Origin: Pyrobaculum oguniense TE7
GTDB lineage: Archaea > Thermoproteota > Thermoprotei > Thermoproteales > Thermoproteaceae
Assembly: GCA_000247545.1 (NCBI GenBank)
Contig: CP003316.1
Span: forward strand, 1,831,233-1,895,232
Reading direction: 5' to 3'
Length of the DNA: 64,000 nucleotides
Of this stretch, positions 24,406-32,480 are shown piece by piece. The notes under the pieces are model-generated. The model saw nothing but the letters and a program-made list of their open reading frames with translations. It had not been told where the DNA came from and ran no database searches. Every line of letters starts with the position of its first letter. The first letter of the stretch is position 1. The position numbers and the translations under genes are program-made.

Positions 24406-25548
24406 ATGGAAAAGCGCATGAAGGGACACAACGAGCGGATTAGAATTGAGCACAAGCTAATTGGCGATGGGGCAATAGTCTGGTTTAAAGACAAAAAGGG
24501 GAGCGAGCTGGCTCACATCAACGTGAGGTGGGACGGCAAAAGCCTGCGCGCAATTTTTAGCGGCACTAGGGAGAAGGCGGAGAGGTTAGCCTCAATACTG
24601 AACGCATTGGGCGCCGCGGCCGAGGCGAGGCAGTACGGCAAAAAATGGCGCGTGGAGCTAACCACCGACTCGATTACGGCCATACGCCGCTCAGAGTGGC
24701 TGGAGGCTGTGAAGGCCCTCGTCGAGGCATTGTACAAAAACGGCGTGATAAGCAACGAGAAGAGAGAGGAGTTGATTAAGGAGTTGGAGGCCGGCCCCAA
24801 CGTCGTGAAGGTGGCCGGAGTAGAGATAAGCGTGGTGAAGAAGGAGGAGGCCGGCTCAAAGCAACTGGTAATCAGATACCAACCGACGTCGGCAGAGGCC
24901 TTTGAAGCCGCAGTGAAGGCGCTTAAAGAGGCCGGCCTCGAGGAGGGGGTGCACTTCACCGCCAAGAGGCCAGAGAAAGAAGGGAGAGGCTACATCTACC
25001 TCAAGATCCCTGCCAGCCTTTGGAGGCTTGAGGAGCTGAAGCGGCAGGGCGTGAAGTGGGCCGAAAAGGCGGTGAAGCGGCTAGAGGAGATAGCAAAGGC
25101 GAGGGGCTTCTACGACCTCGTAGAGAAGCACTTAAAACCGGCTAGAGAGGCCGAGACGGTAGACCCTAGGGGGATAGTCGCGGAGGATCCGGAGAGGGGC
25201 GTTAAAGCGGTGATAAAGGACGTAAAAGTGATGTGGGAAGACGGCCGGCCGAGAATTGTCGTGGAGTACGAGGCAGGCGGCGAGGTGAAGTCCTTCTACT
25301 TCACCTGGGGCGTGGAGAAGGACGGGAAGGTCAGAGCCAAGGTGAGGCTAAACTACGAGAAGGCCGCCGTGTTGGCGGCGCTGACGGGCGACGAGACGCT
25401 GAGGGGGAAGAAACAAGTGACGCTTACCGCCAGACACTTGTTCACCATGGCGAAGATAAAAGACGTAGGTTGGACATTGTTGAGGTGGTACGCCGGAGTG
25501 ATGGCTGAGGGGCTTAAGGATACAGACGCCGGCGCTTTGCCTATATGA
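24406..25548 (+). CDS. PaREP2b-type repeat-family protein (short form)
   Basis: 380 residues. From IRIEHKLIGDGAIVWFKD onward it aligns throughout with the C-terminal third of the large protein at 45033-48665 and with 1366-2583. The family normally ends LLRWYAEVMAE. Here the frame continues with GLKDTDAGALPI, flanking DNA read through after the repeat homology ends. An ATTATTAAAAAA stretch about 22-28 bases before the ATG at 24406 may be its promoter, lying just outside repeat copy 4. The function is unknown. Confidence 0.8.
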   Translation: MEKRMKGHNERIRIEHKLIGDGAIVWFKDKKGSELAHINVRWDGKSLRAIFSGTREKAERLASILNALGAAAEARQYGKKWRVELTTDSITAIRRSEWLEAVKALVEALYKNGVISNEKREELIKELEAGPNVVKVAGVEISVVKKEEAGSKQLVIRYQPTSAEAFEAAVKALKEAGLEEGVHFTAKRPEKEGRGYIYLKIPASLWRLEELKRQGVKWAEKAVKRLEEIAKARGFYDLVEKHLKPAREAETVDPRGIVAEDPERGVKAVIKDVKVMWEDGRPRIVVEYEAGGEVKSFYFTWGVEKDGKVRAKVRLNYEKAAVLAALTGDETLRGKKQVTLTARHLFTMAKIKDVGWTLLRWYAGVMAEGLKDTDAGALPI

Positions 25549-25554
25549 TTGTCG

Positions 25555-25830
25555 AAAACTGGCGGCTTTCCGAACTCACCCCCTCTTTTTCCTCTTTGGC
25601 CATTGCGTCAGCAACATTCTGACCAACCCCACAGCGCTTGTGCAAAGGCCGTATGGCAAGGAGTAGCAGGAAGCTCTGCCGCCTGCCTACGGCGCCTCCC
25701 ATGCGCGTTGTTCAAAAGTTGTATCGATGTGTTTATTCAAAATTGGAAGTCCGAACCTACGGGTTAAAGGCTTGCCGCTTTGTTTTTACTTCCTTTGTGT
25801 CTGAAAACTTTCAACTGCCGTATGGAGAGC
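25555..25830 (+). pseudogene. Decayed tnpB tail with its 3' module
   Basis: 25555-25622 encodes RLSELTPSFSSLAIASATF plus stop, which is the C-terminus of TnpB (RFSELTPSFSSLAIALAAF at the intact copy). The following bases keep weak similarity to the conserved 3' module (GCCGCCTGCCTACGGCGC and two TTCAAAA-type motifs) up to about 25830. The rest of the gene is gone. It is fused directly behind the PaREP2b gene. Confidence 0.7.
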
Positions 25831-25903
25831 CCTTCTAGTGGTGCCCCTATACGCTACGTATTCTACAATTTTTCAGAAGCGGCTGTCTTAGAAGGGTTGT
25901 GTA

Positions 25904-26104
25904 ATGCAGGTCTTCGCGCCGGAGCTTCCGCCTCGCGCCCTGCACCTGTGTGCCAGAGTCGCTGGATGCGGCTCTGGAAAAACACAACGATGGTTGTCTC
26001 AGTATATTCAAACGGTTAACCCCTTTCTTGGGCATGGCCGAGCGCCGTCTTCCGCCGTCAACTTCAAACCGTGGTCAATACCTCTAGCAACAACGCCGGC
26101 CTGA
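25904..26104 (+). pseudogene. Possible fragment of an ATPase or helicase-like gene
   Basis: A 66-residue frame contains VAGCGSGKTQRW, which resembles motif I of SF2 helicases (AxxGxGKT). Nothing else in it is recognisable, and the frame runs into palindromic repeat copy 5. It is at best a broken remnant. The motif could also be chance. Confidence 0.2.
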
Positions 26105-26224
26105 CTTCCGATCCTGACAGCCAAAATTCGTGTGTCAGGCTGTCTGTCAGGATGCTGAATTCAGGATGCTGACTGTCCGCCTGACCGACGTTTTCGGCCG
26201 TCAGGTGGACGTGTCAGGTCGGCG
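26094..26224 (-). repeat. Cloverleaf palindromic repeat, copy 5 (GAATTC-core subfamily)
   Basis: Reverse orientation. The core reads CAGGATGCTG, AATT, CAGGATGCTG, so the inner CTGAATTCAG palindrome is kept. The third arm (CAGCCAAAATTCGTGTGTC) is shared with copy 2 only, which defines a second subfamily. Confidence 0.8.
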
Positions 26225-26326
26225 TTTTGCTATGTATATTGCGGCGAGCTTGGCGAGGGCTGGCCTCCGGAGGCCTGTGTGGGCGGCGGCGTACCGGTCG
26301 CCGTCTTTAACCACGTCGTAGCCGTG
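26201..26326 (-). pseudogene. C-terminal fragment of an unknown gene
   Basis: The minus-strand frame reads HGYDVVKDGDRYAAAHTGLR, then RPALAKLAAIYIAK, before entering the repeat. Its upstream part has been replaced by the GC-rich RNA element at 26326. The codon pattern looks like real protein, but I do not recognise it. Confidence 0.3.
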
Positions 26327-26535
26327 CGCCCCCTTTCTACTCTCCGGGCGCCCCGGGGGGCACGGGGTCTGCGCGGGCGCTGTGGCCCGCGCAGAGGGGC
26401 CGCGCCCGGAGGGTTGCAAACCCCCTCGGCCGGGTGCTTCCGCCGACGGCGGATTTCCCCGGCCTTAGGCCCGTGCTGTAGGGCCGCCCCGCCCTGCCCG
26501 AGGCGGGGTGGGGGGCACAAAGAGACTTCATGTCT
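26326..26535 (-). ncRNA. GC-rich structured RNA candidate next to tnpB, copy 1
   Basis: About 200 bases homologous to 39612-39806. On the minus strand it starts with the hairpin AGAGAC-ATGAA-GTCTCT. It then has CCCCGCC/GGGCGGGG, CGGCCC/GGGCCT, TCCGCC-GTC-GGCGGA, GAGGG/CCCTC and a long TCTGCGCGGGC/GCCCGCGCAGA stem. The whole is closed by GCCCCC at one end and GGGGGC at the other. Two stems differ from the other copy but still pair. A TTAAATA box (26550-26557) lies about 24 bases before the first hairpin. It may be a tnpB guide (omega) RNA, an element end or a separate ncRNA. Confidence 0.55.
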
Positions 26536-26549
26536 CTACTTTGACCGGT

Positions 26550-26557
26550 ATTTAACA
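26550..26557 (-). promoter_or_regulatory. Promoter box A of GC-rich RNA copy 1
   Basis: GTTAAATA on the minus strand, within the block AATCAATGTTAAATAC that is identical in copy 2. Confidence 0.5.
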
Positions 26558-26567
26558 TTGATTAACG

Positions 26568-26657
26568 GTCGAGGAATTAAAGTGCATTAGCCTTATATTA
26601 CGCTATCGGCTAGAGCAACTCGAACAGAGTTGCCAAACAATTCGCCCAACGCTCTGA
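26568..26657 (+). pseudogene. Truncated copy of the small gene at 39419-39577
   Basis: Reads VEELKCISLILRYRLEQLEQ, then SCQTIRPTL and stop. This matches the last 29 residues of the small protein at 39419-39577 (VEELTYIVLRLRHKLEQIER). The N-terminal 23 residues and the start are missing, and the frame is closed upstream by TGA. Confidence 0.6.
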
Positions 26658-26863
26658 CCCTTTTTTCCGTCCTCGAACAAGAAACCCAAGAGGCAATGTT
26701 TCAAGCTCAGAAAAACGCCGAAGAGATGTGGCAAAACTCCAACTTTGAATCAACACGCTGTGACGGCTCCGACTTTGAACAACGCGCCTGGGGAAGCGCC
26801 GTAGGCAGGCGGCTGAGCTTGCCACACGGCGCCGCGGCTTTTACACAGGCGTTGCGAGGTTGA
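26600..26863 (-). mobile_element. tnpB 3' module (copy 1), candidate right end or omega-RNA source
   Basis: Directly follows the tnpB stop and is conserved with 39210-39430 and with 1-130. Hallmarks are CCTGCCTACGG, two TTCAAAGTYGGAG-type motifs and GACGGAAAAAAGGGTCAGAGCGTT. In IS200/IS605-type elements the guide RNA is made from this position. No HUH transposase gene (tnpA) is present, so this is a tnpB-only element. On the opposite strand the module is partly open (NSNFES...GSDFEQRAWG), so a small antisense protein cannot be excluded. Confidence 0.6.
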
Positions 26864-28000
26864 TCAGAACGCCGCTAACGCAATGGCCAAAGAGGAAAAA
26901 GAGGGGGTGAGCTCGGAAAACCTCTTCGCCGTCCACATCAGCGGCACCTCGTCTCTCGGCGCCTCGAAGCCGCACTTGGGGCACCTCACCCTCCTATTCG
27001 GCAACTCCTCCATCTTGGCCTCGCAACGGGGACAAATCGTGCTGTAGAGTCGCGCTTCGCGGTACGGCACGCCGTACCACTCCGCCAATTGTTTTATTCT
27101 CTTCTTGAGCCGCCCAACGTCGAGGTAGATCTTCTTTGAGGGGGCGTAGCGAGATTGCTTGATCTCCCTCAGCGATTCGTCCTTCGGCGCGTCCACTACA
27201 ATTAACGCTTTGTATTGCCTGGCTAACCTCACGATTTTCTTCGCCGCCTCGTCTGCAAATTCTCGTAACAGACGCCGTAATCTACTTTCAGCGGCCACCG
27301 CCTGCCGGCAATATTCGCCCTTTTTCGCGCATAACGAGTCCAACTTGCTAATCTCCTTCTGAAGCCTTCCGATTTTCGACAAGTGCGGCCTCTCTGTGCC
27401 AGAAGCTAAGATTTTGTCCTTCTCCACAACTCCCCACACAACGCCGTTGTGGAGGCCGTTTAAATCGACCGCGAGGACGCGTCTAACATCAATTGGTTCA
27501 ACATCTCTGGCAAAGGTAAGTGCCACGTTAAACGTTACAATGTTACTACGTTTCACACGACCGACCCACGCCATTGCCAACACCGGCTTGCCCCCTTCTT
27601 CAACTCGCTCTTTAATCCACTTGATGCTACTCTTCTTGAGCTTCAGCACGATGGTTCCGCCGCCCCACTTCCTAATCCTAACCTCTCCCTTTGACAAGTC
27701 TATAAAGACGCCGCAGCCCACATCCTTCTCGTTGTTGATGCGTAATTGTATGTTAAACGGCAACGGCACATTCCACTTGTCTTTCTTAAGACCGTTGGTG
27801 GGGATAAGCTTGAGAACATATTTGAGCTTCATGGCAAAGTACTTCAGCGGGTTTTGCTCTGGCATGGGCGCCTTGAAGCCCGATTTGTACCACTCCGTTG
27901 CCCATTCGCGGAATTGTTGTTGTATCTTGATGAACATCTCCAATTGCTCCGGCGGAATTTCCTCCGTTTTGCGTCTTATTAACAAAGTTCTGTACTTCAT
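26864..28000 (-). CDS. tnpB: TnpB-type RNA-guided nuclease homologue (IS605 OrfB family)
   Basis: 378 residues from the ATG at 28000. A TTG eight codons earlier is also conserved in the second copy. RuvC-I is VLAVDLNGLHNGV. The RuvC-II position reads LIVVDAPKDESLREI, with Asp where Glu is usual. A four-cysteine zinc ribbon, CPRC...CPKC, precedes the RuvC-III Asp in APRDEVPLMW, where the usual NAA is missing. It is about 80% identical by eye to the copy at 38067. TnpB proteins cut DNA guided by RNA from the element's right end and help the element persist. The changed motifs leave activity uncertain. Confidence 0.85.
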   Translation of the reverse strand: MKYRTLLIRRKTEEIPPEQLEMFIKIQQQFREWATEWYKSGFKAPMPEQNPLKYFAMKLKYVLKLIPTNGLKKDKWNVPLPFNIQLRINNEKDVGCGVFIDLSKGEVRIRKWGGGTIVLKLKKSSIKWIKERVEEGGKPVLAMAWVGRVKRSNIVTFNVALTFARDVEPIDVRRVLAVDLNGLHNGVVWGVVEKDKILASGTERPHLSKIGRLQKEISKLDSLCAKKGEYCRQAVAAESRLRRLLREFADEAAKKIVRLARQYKALIVVDAPKDESLREIKQSRYAPSKKIYLDVGRLKKRIKQLAEWYGVPYREARLYSTICPRCEAKMEELPNRRVRCPKCGFEAPRDEVPLMWTAKRFSELTPSFSSLAIALAAF

Positions 28001-28023
28001 GTCTCTGTTTGCGTAAATACACA

Positions 28024-28104
28024 ATTGAAAAATTGACGCCAGTTCTAACGACTAAGCTCGCATACGCCATCAAGGCGATACTCGAGCTCAACTCAATCCT
28101 CTAG
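28024..28104 (+). pseudogene. 3' end of a gene cut off at the tnpB element's left edge
   Basis: The plus-strand frame reads IEKLTPVLTTKLAYAIKAIL, then ELNSIL and stop. It begins exactly where tnpB-copy homology (CAATTGTGTATTT) ends. It looks like the natural C-terminus of a helical protein interrupted by the element. I do not recognise the parent gene. Confidence 0.4.
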
Positions 28105-28133
28105 TTCAACGTCAAAAAGAAGAAGAGAGAAAC

Positions 28134-28379
28134 ATGAAGTGGATAGAAACAACAAAAACAAAGGTAGAAACCATATTGAAGAAACTAGAAAAAGCATGGG
28201 GAAAAATAACGTGGCACATCGAGAGAACCAAGTATAAATTGTTTGGTTTGCCTATCACAGAAATACGGGCAAGTGTTTTGATAAACTGTCATTGGAAAAG
28301 AGCTCTTGTTGGTTATTGTGATCCTGACGAGGAGACTGCGCGAATTATTGAGTTTTTGCGCGAGTACTACCGTCTCTAA
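28134..28379 (+). CDS. Small basic protein, unknown
   Basis: 81 residues (MKWIETTKTKVETILKKLEK; LPITEIRASVLINCHWKRAL; DEETARIIEFLREYYRL). It has a basic helical N-terminus, a short central strand and a C-terminal helix. It is AT-rich relative to the surroundings. It could have been cotranscribed with the interrupted gene upstream. A C/T-rich terminator follows at 28380. No family is recognised. Confidence 0.5.
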   Translation: MKWIETTKTKVETILKKLEKAWGKITWHIERTKYKLFGLPITEIRASVLINCHWKRALVGYCDPDEETARIIEFLREYYRL

Positions 28380-28454
28380 CCCCCTTTTTTCCCCGCAGAG
28401 CCGCTTTTACGGTCGCACATCACAATTGTTTTGTATATGTGTAAAGGAGATGTT

Positions 28455-28585
28455 CGCTTACCTGACAGATTAGCCTGACAGTTCTTTTCCATCAGTCAGG
28501 CTGTCAGTCAGGATCCTGGGCCCAGGATCCTGACAATCCGCCTGACCGGTGAAAAAAAGAGTCAGGTGGACGTGTCAGGTCGGCG
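28455..28585 (-). repeat. Cloverleaf palindromic repeat, copy 6
   Basis: Reverse orientation, with the perfect GGGCCC core. The third arm is AGCCTGAC...GTCAGGCT, eight paired bases, with the loop TGATGGAAAAGAACT on one strand. Its right edge touches the stop codon of the surface-protein cluster at 28586. Confidence 0.9.
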
Positions 28586-28939
28586 TCAGTCTCGGCTGGG
28601 CTCGTAGAACATGAGCAACTGGGCGCCTAGCAACACCACATAAAAAGGCACGGCGTCTGGCCTGAGGCTTAGGGACAAGGCCCCGAGCATGGCGGCTCCC
28701 CCAGCCGCGGTGGAGACCAGGGATAGCGAGGAGCCGAGGGCGTATGCCAAGAGGGCCACGTCCTGGGGCGGCTCCACGGCCAGGAAGGCGAGCACTGCGG
28801 GGAGGCCCCTCGCGAGCTCCTTCAAGGGCTCCTCCTCAGACAGGGATGCAATTGCGATAATGGCGAGAGCATAAAAGGCGGAGTCGGGGAAGGCCAGGGA
28901 AAAAAGGACGGGCGCCGGGAGGAGCAAGAGGTGCCTCAC
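28586..28939 (-). CDS. Small polytopic membrane protein
   Basis: 117 residues with about four hydrophobic helices (LLLLPAPVLFSLAF; FYALAIIAIASL; VALLAYALGSSLSLV; VPFYVVLLGAQLLMFY). It overlaps the upstream 688-residue gene by four bases and ends exactly at repeat copy 6. It is the last gene of the surface cluster and perhaps a membrane partner of those proteins. Confidence 0.65.
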   Translation of the reverse strand: MRHLLLLPAPVLFSLAFPDSAFYALAIIAIASLSEEEPLKELARGLPAVLAFLAVEPPQDVALLAYALGSSLSLVSTAAGGAAMLGALSLSLRPDAVPFYVVLLGAQLLMFYEPSRD

Positions 28940-31002
28940 CGCCTCTTAAGCCAGAGGGCGGCCGCCGCGGCGACTACAGCCACCGAGGCCACCGCCGCAA
29001 CCGCCAAAGCGTCCAGCTGGTACACAGCCACGTAGACGCCCGGCGCCGCCACCACGTCGCTGGGAGACCACTGGGCGAACTTCCAGAAGAGGTTGTGCCT
29101 ATCGCGATCCGGCGGGGGCAAAACGTAGCCCTCCGGAAGCCACCTCTCCTCCCGCCCCCACGGGTACTGCAACACGGCGAGATACTCCCTGGACACCCTC
29201 GCCTTTATTTCAACAGGCCTCTCTACCTTGTCGGGGAGCTCCCACCCGTTGAAGTAAATCCTGGTCTGCCCGTCGTCGTAGAGCTTAGCCGGCGCCTTCG
29301 GCTCAGGGGGCTTGGCCCCTTCGTCGACCCACGCCGTATAGGTGAAGTTAGGAGCGGTGTAGTTCACCAAATACTGCCTCTTGTAAAGCGCGATGTAGAC
29401 CCCCGGCGCAACAACGCGCCTCGCCTCCCTAGACCCGTCGCCCCAGCGCAGAAACGCCAGCCTAGTCCCGTTGCCGAAGTCCACCGCCTCGTCCGCGTAT
29501 ATAACCACGGAGGCGCCCGGCCTCAGCCATAGCTCAGTCAAGTTGTGCTGGCCGCGGGTGTACGCCTCTGCGAGGAGGAGGCGGTGCTCCTCAAACGACA
29601 CTTCGACATACGCCGGGAGCCCGGCGTATGTAAAGCCCTCCACAGGCGCCATGGGGAGGCCGCGGCTGTCGAAAGCCGATACGCCCTTGACAACCCTCTT
29701 CACCCCGTTATCCGTAATCTCGAGCGGGATTTCGAGGCGGTAGAGCGGGATCACCCTCAAGGCGCCTTCCACGTCCACGGTGATTGTGGCTATTGGGGGC
29801 TGCCTCGCGCCGCCCACCAGCCACCCGGCGAGCACCGCCTTGATCCTGCCGACGTTGCTCCCCACCTCTGCTTCTGCCGGCGCGGCGTATGCGGTGGGGC
29901 CGGCGGCGAGGGCTGGGCCCCTGGCTGGGGGCACCACTTCGACCCGGTAGAGCCTTCTGTACTTGACGAGGCGGCCGTCGAACTGCTCAACAACGCAGGC
30001 GGAGTCCGTCAAGTTGTAGGGCATGGGGGCGGGCTCCTCCCCCCTCGGCACGTAGACCACGGCCCTCCCAGTCACGTTGTACTCCGCGGCGCCGGCCTTG
30101 ACAAGGCCGTAGGGACAACCAACTACTTCCACCTCCCGTTGCGTAAACGAGTAGACGGAGACGCCTGAGTCGTCTTGCACGGCGAGGGTGAAGCCCCGGA
30201 AGTCAAGGGCGAGCGACCTGGGCATGTTGGCCGGGATTGTGGCCACCAGTTGACCCCCGCGGTAGAGCTCCACCCTGTCTGCGAAGCCGATTGCCAGGAC
30301 GTCCCCGTCTCCCGAGACAGCAAGAGCGTATACTGGCTCTCTGACCGGGATTACGCGGGCGCCCCAGTACACCGCGCCCTCGGCCGCAAACGCGAGGACG
30401 CAGTTTTGCGAAACGGCGGCGGGCGGGCTCAGCCAGAGCATCTCGCCGATGCCCACATACTCCCTCCCGTCTACTATCAAGTACGGCTTATCCCGCTTAG
30501 CGACTGCCACTACGTGGTTGCAGCGGAGGGGGTGCTCTACGTAGCCCGGCCTCCAGACGCCGTACCTTAGCGCCCCGCCGTCGTAGACCAGCGATATTAC
30601 GGGCGCCCCCACATTCCTCTCGCTAACTACCCGCCCGCTCTGCACCTCTACGATGCGGCCGTCCATGGCGCCCACCGCCACCTTGTTGCAGTCGGTGGCG
30701 ATGGCGGAGGCGTTTATCTTCAAGACGGCAGACCAAAGCGCTACGCCCCTTACGTACAGGGACACGCGCGTTCCCGCCCATGTGCCGTTGGACAGCTGAT
30801 GTGCTACAGCCAGACAGGAGCCCATTGGATCCGTGGCTGTGAGGGCGCTATGCGCCTCCACGCTCCAAAGCCTCTGCCCGAGGCCGTTCATTGCGCCGAA
30901 CTCGTCCAGCGTGGAGTAGTACACCACGTCTCCGCCCTCGGAGACGTAGACGGCGGCGAGCGCCAGCGCCGCCAGCGCCAGTATGTATATTCCCCTACGC
31001 AT
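28936..31002 (-). CDS. Large membrane-anchored extracellular protein with beta-propeller-like repeats
   Basis: 688 residues. There is an N-terminal signal or anchor (YILALAALALAAVYV), a long extracellular part and a C-terminal helix followed by LKRR, so the C-terminus is cytoplasmic. Residues ~60-300 show repeated short beta units ending GDGDVLAIGFADRVELYRGG, like a propeller. The C-terminal ~250 residues contain DFGNGTRLAFLRWGDGSREA, a repeat also seen in the 806-residue neighbour. Many NxT/S sequons are present. It probably forms part of the cell envelope. The precise role is unknown. Confidence 0.7.
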   Translation of the reverse strand: MRRGIYILALAALALAAVYVSEGGDVVYYSTLDEFGAMNGLGQRLWSVEAHSALTATDPMGSCLAVAHQLSNGTWAGTRVSLYVRGVALWSAVLKINASAIATDCNKVAVGAMDGRIVEVQSGRVVSERNVGAPVISLVYDGGALRYGVWRPGYVEHPLRCNHVVAVAKRDKPYLIVDGREYVGIGEMLWLSPPAAVSQNCVLAFAAEGAVYWGARVIPVREPVYALAVSGDGDVLAIGFADRVELYRGGQLVATIPANMPRSLALDFRGFTLAVQDDSGVSVYSFTQREVEVVGCPYGLVKAGAAEYNVTGRAVVYVPRGEEPAPMPYNLTDSACVVEQFDGRLVKYRRLYRVEVVPPARGPALAAGPTAYAAPAEAEVGSNVGRIKAVLAGWLVGGARQPPIATITVDVEGALRVIPLYRLEIPLEITDNGVKRVVKGVSAFDSRGLPMAPVEGFTYAGLPAYVEVSFEEHRLLLAEAYTRGQHNLTELWLRPGASVVIYADEAVDFGNGTRLAFLRWGDGSREARRVVAPGVYIALYKRQYLVNYTAPNFTYTAWVDEGAKPPEPKAPAKLYDDGQTRIYFNGWELPDKVERPVEIKARVSREYLAVLQYPWGREERWLPEGYVLPPPDRDRHNLFWKFAQWSPSDVVAAPGVYVAVYQLDALAVAAVASVAVVAAAAALWLKRR

Positions 31003-31035
31003 GTACGGGAAAAAAGCTGGGGAGGATTTTGAAAG

Positions 31036-32433
31036 CTACGAAAACGCGTAGCGGGTAGAGTTTGTGACAACCTGCGGCGTCTCGGGCGGCGGGAGGACGG
31101 AGGTTGCCAGAGCCGCGCCGAGAGAGACCATGCTGGGGACGCCCACGACGAAGAACTTAGATCTGGCGTCAGAGCTGTATCTAACGTCTACATGAGACGG
31201 CACATACTTCGCGACGGCCACCATCGGGACGTTGTACGCCCAGTAGCCCGTCCTCCTGGTTTCATTACTTGTAAAGCTGAAAGACACAGCGCCGAGGGCT
31301 TCGGGATGCGTCTGGGCCACCGTTTTAATAGCCCTTGCCGCCATTGACCTTTCCTCCGGAGTGAGCTGGTCTAGCAGTATGGCCTCTATAAGGGTATTTC
31401 CGACAACTTCGACAATTTGGTTGTCCTTCATCTTGATCGCCCCAAATTTAGTATCTATGGGGTCGTCCGTCTCCGTGGCGAGGATTTCGTAGCCGGACGT
31501 GCCGTTCCGCTCGTAGTAAATTAACGTGGTCTTGTATCTGCCTATTATGTTGCCGCTTCCATCCTTCACTACGATGTACAGCTGGAAAACGCCGGAGGCG
31601 TTGGCTTTTACGTAGTCCGTCGCCACGCTGTACTGTACGGTACGGTGACGTTCACACGTGCCTAAATACACCGATTTGCCGTCTACCACAGCGCTGACTT
31701 CCAGCCACTCGCTGGAGTAGGGGTTTCCATAATACTCGACAACGACTCTGACGTCCACGTCCTTGGCGCCGAAGAAGTTCGTGACAGCCGCCGTGATTGG
31801 CCTAGCCACCGTGATAATAAAGGTTCCTGTAAATCCGCCGCTTGTCCTCACCAGCCTGAGCTCCCCGCCGCATGCAGTGCCCGTGCACAACAACGTGTCC
31901 GGCTCAAGGGCTTTGGCGTACACCTCGGCGGTTAAGCCACTGCATGCTAGGTAGAGGCCCAGCGGGACGCCGGCCACATCGGCGTACCCGTCCATGGCGT
32001 TGCGAACCTCCGCGAACTGCACCGCGGTGGGGTCGCGGAAGACCTTGAGCTCCCGCTCCGGCGCGTTCAGAGGCTCTGAGCACCTCACCTGGCCGGCGAA
32101 CTTCTTCTGGAAGCCGTCGTACTGGACAAGCACCTCCACGAAGTCGCCGCATTTGACGTATACGCCAGTCCAGCCCTCAACCACGTCCCCAACGCTGACG
32201 AAAGACGCCGCGGAGCCGGCGTACCTCCCGTTTACGTATATGTGAGCCGCCCTCGGCGCGTAGCCGGCGTAGTCGAACACCCCCACCTCAATCCCCCTAG
32301 ACGTGTTCTTAAACGTCAAGTACGGCAGAGGCTCCCCGTAGGGCTTAACAGGCTGGAACAAGCCGCCTGCATACGCCAGAATCAGCACAGCCACCGCCGC
32401 CGCTGCCGCAAACACTATTACTTCCCTAAACAT
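31036..32433 (-). CDS. Signal-anchored extracellular protein, unknown
   Basis: 465 residues from the ATG at 32433 (MFREVIVFAAAAAVAVLILA), which begins with a clear anchor helix. The in-frame extension further up overlaps the neighbouring gene and is rejected. The rest is beta-rich (IEVGVFDYAGYAPRAAHIYV; YSVATDYVKANASGVFQLYI) and Cys-containing. It is co-directional with the other surface genes and shares their envelope-protein character, but has no GNGTR repeat. The family is not recognised. Confidence 0.65.
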   Translation of the reverse strand: MFREVIVFAAAAAVAVLILAYAGGLFQPVKPYGEPLPYLTFKNTSRGIEVGVFDYAGYAPRAAHIYVNGRYAGSAASFVSVGDVVEGWTGVYVKCGDFVEVLVQYDGFQKKFAGQVRCSEPLNAPERELKVFRDPTAVQFAEVRNAMDGYADVAGVPLGLYLACSGLTAEVYAKALEPDTLLCTGTACGGELRLVRTSGGFTGTFIITVARPITAAVTNFFGAKDVDVRVVVEYYGNPYSSEWLEVSAVVDGKSVYLGTCERHRTVQYSVATDYVKANASGVFQLYIVVKDGSGNIIGRYKTTLIYYERNGTSGYEILATETDDPIDTKFGAIKMKDNQIVEVVGNTLIEAILLDQLTPEERSMAARAIKTVAQTHPEALGAVSFSFTSNETRRTGYWAYNVPMVAVAKYVPSHVDVRYSSDARSKFFVVGVPSMVSLGAALATSVLPPPETPQVVTNSTRYAFS

Positions 32434-32480
32434 GGGAGAGACGGAGGGAAAAGAAACATTGAAAAAATACTTGATTTCGG

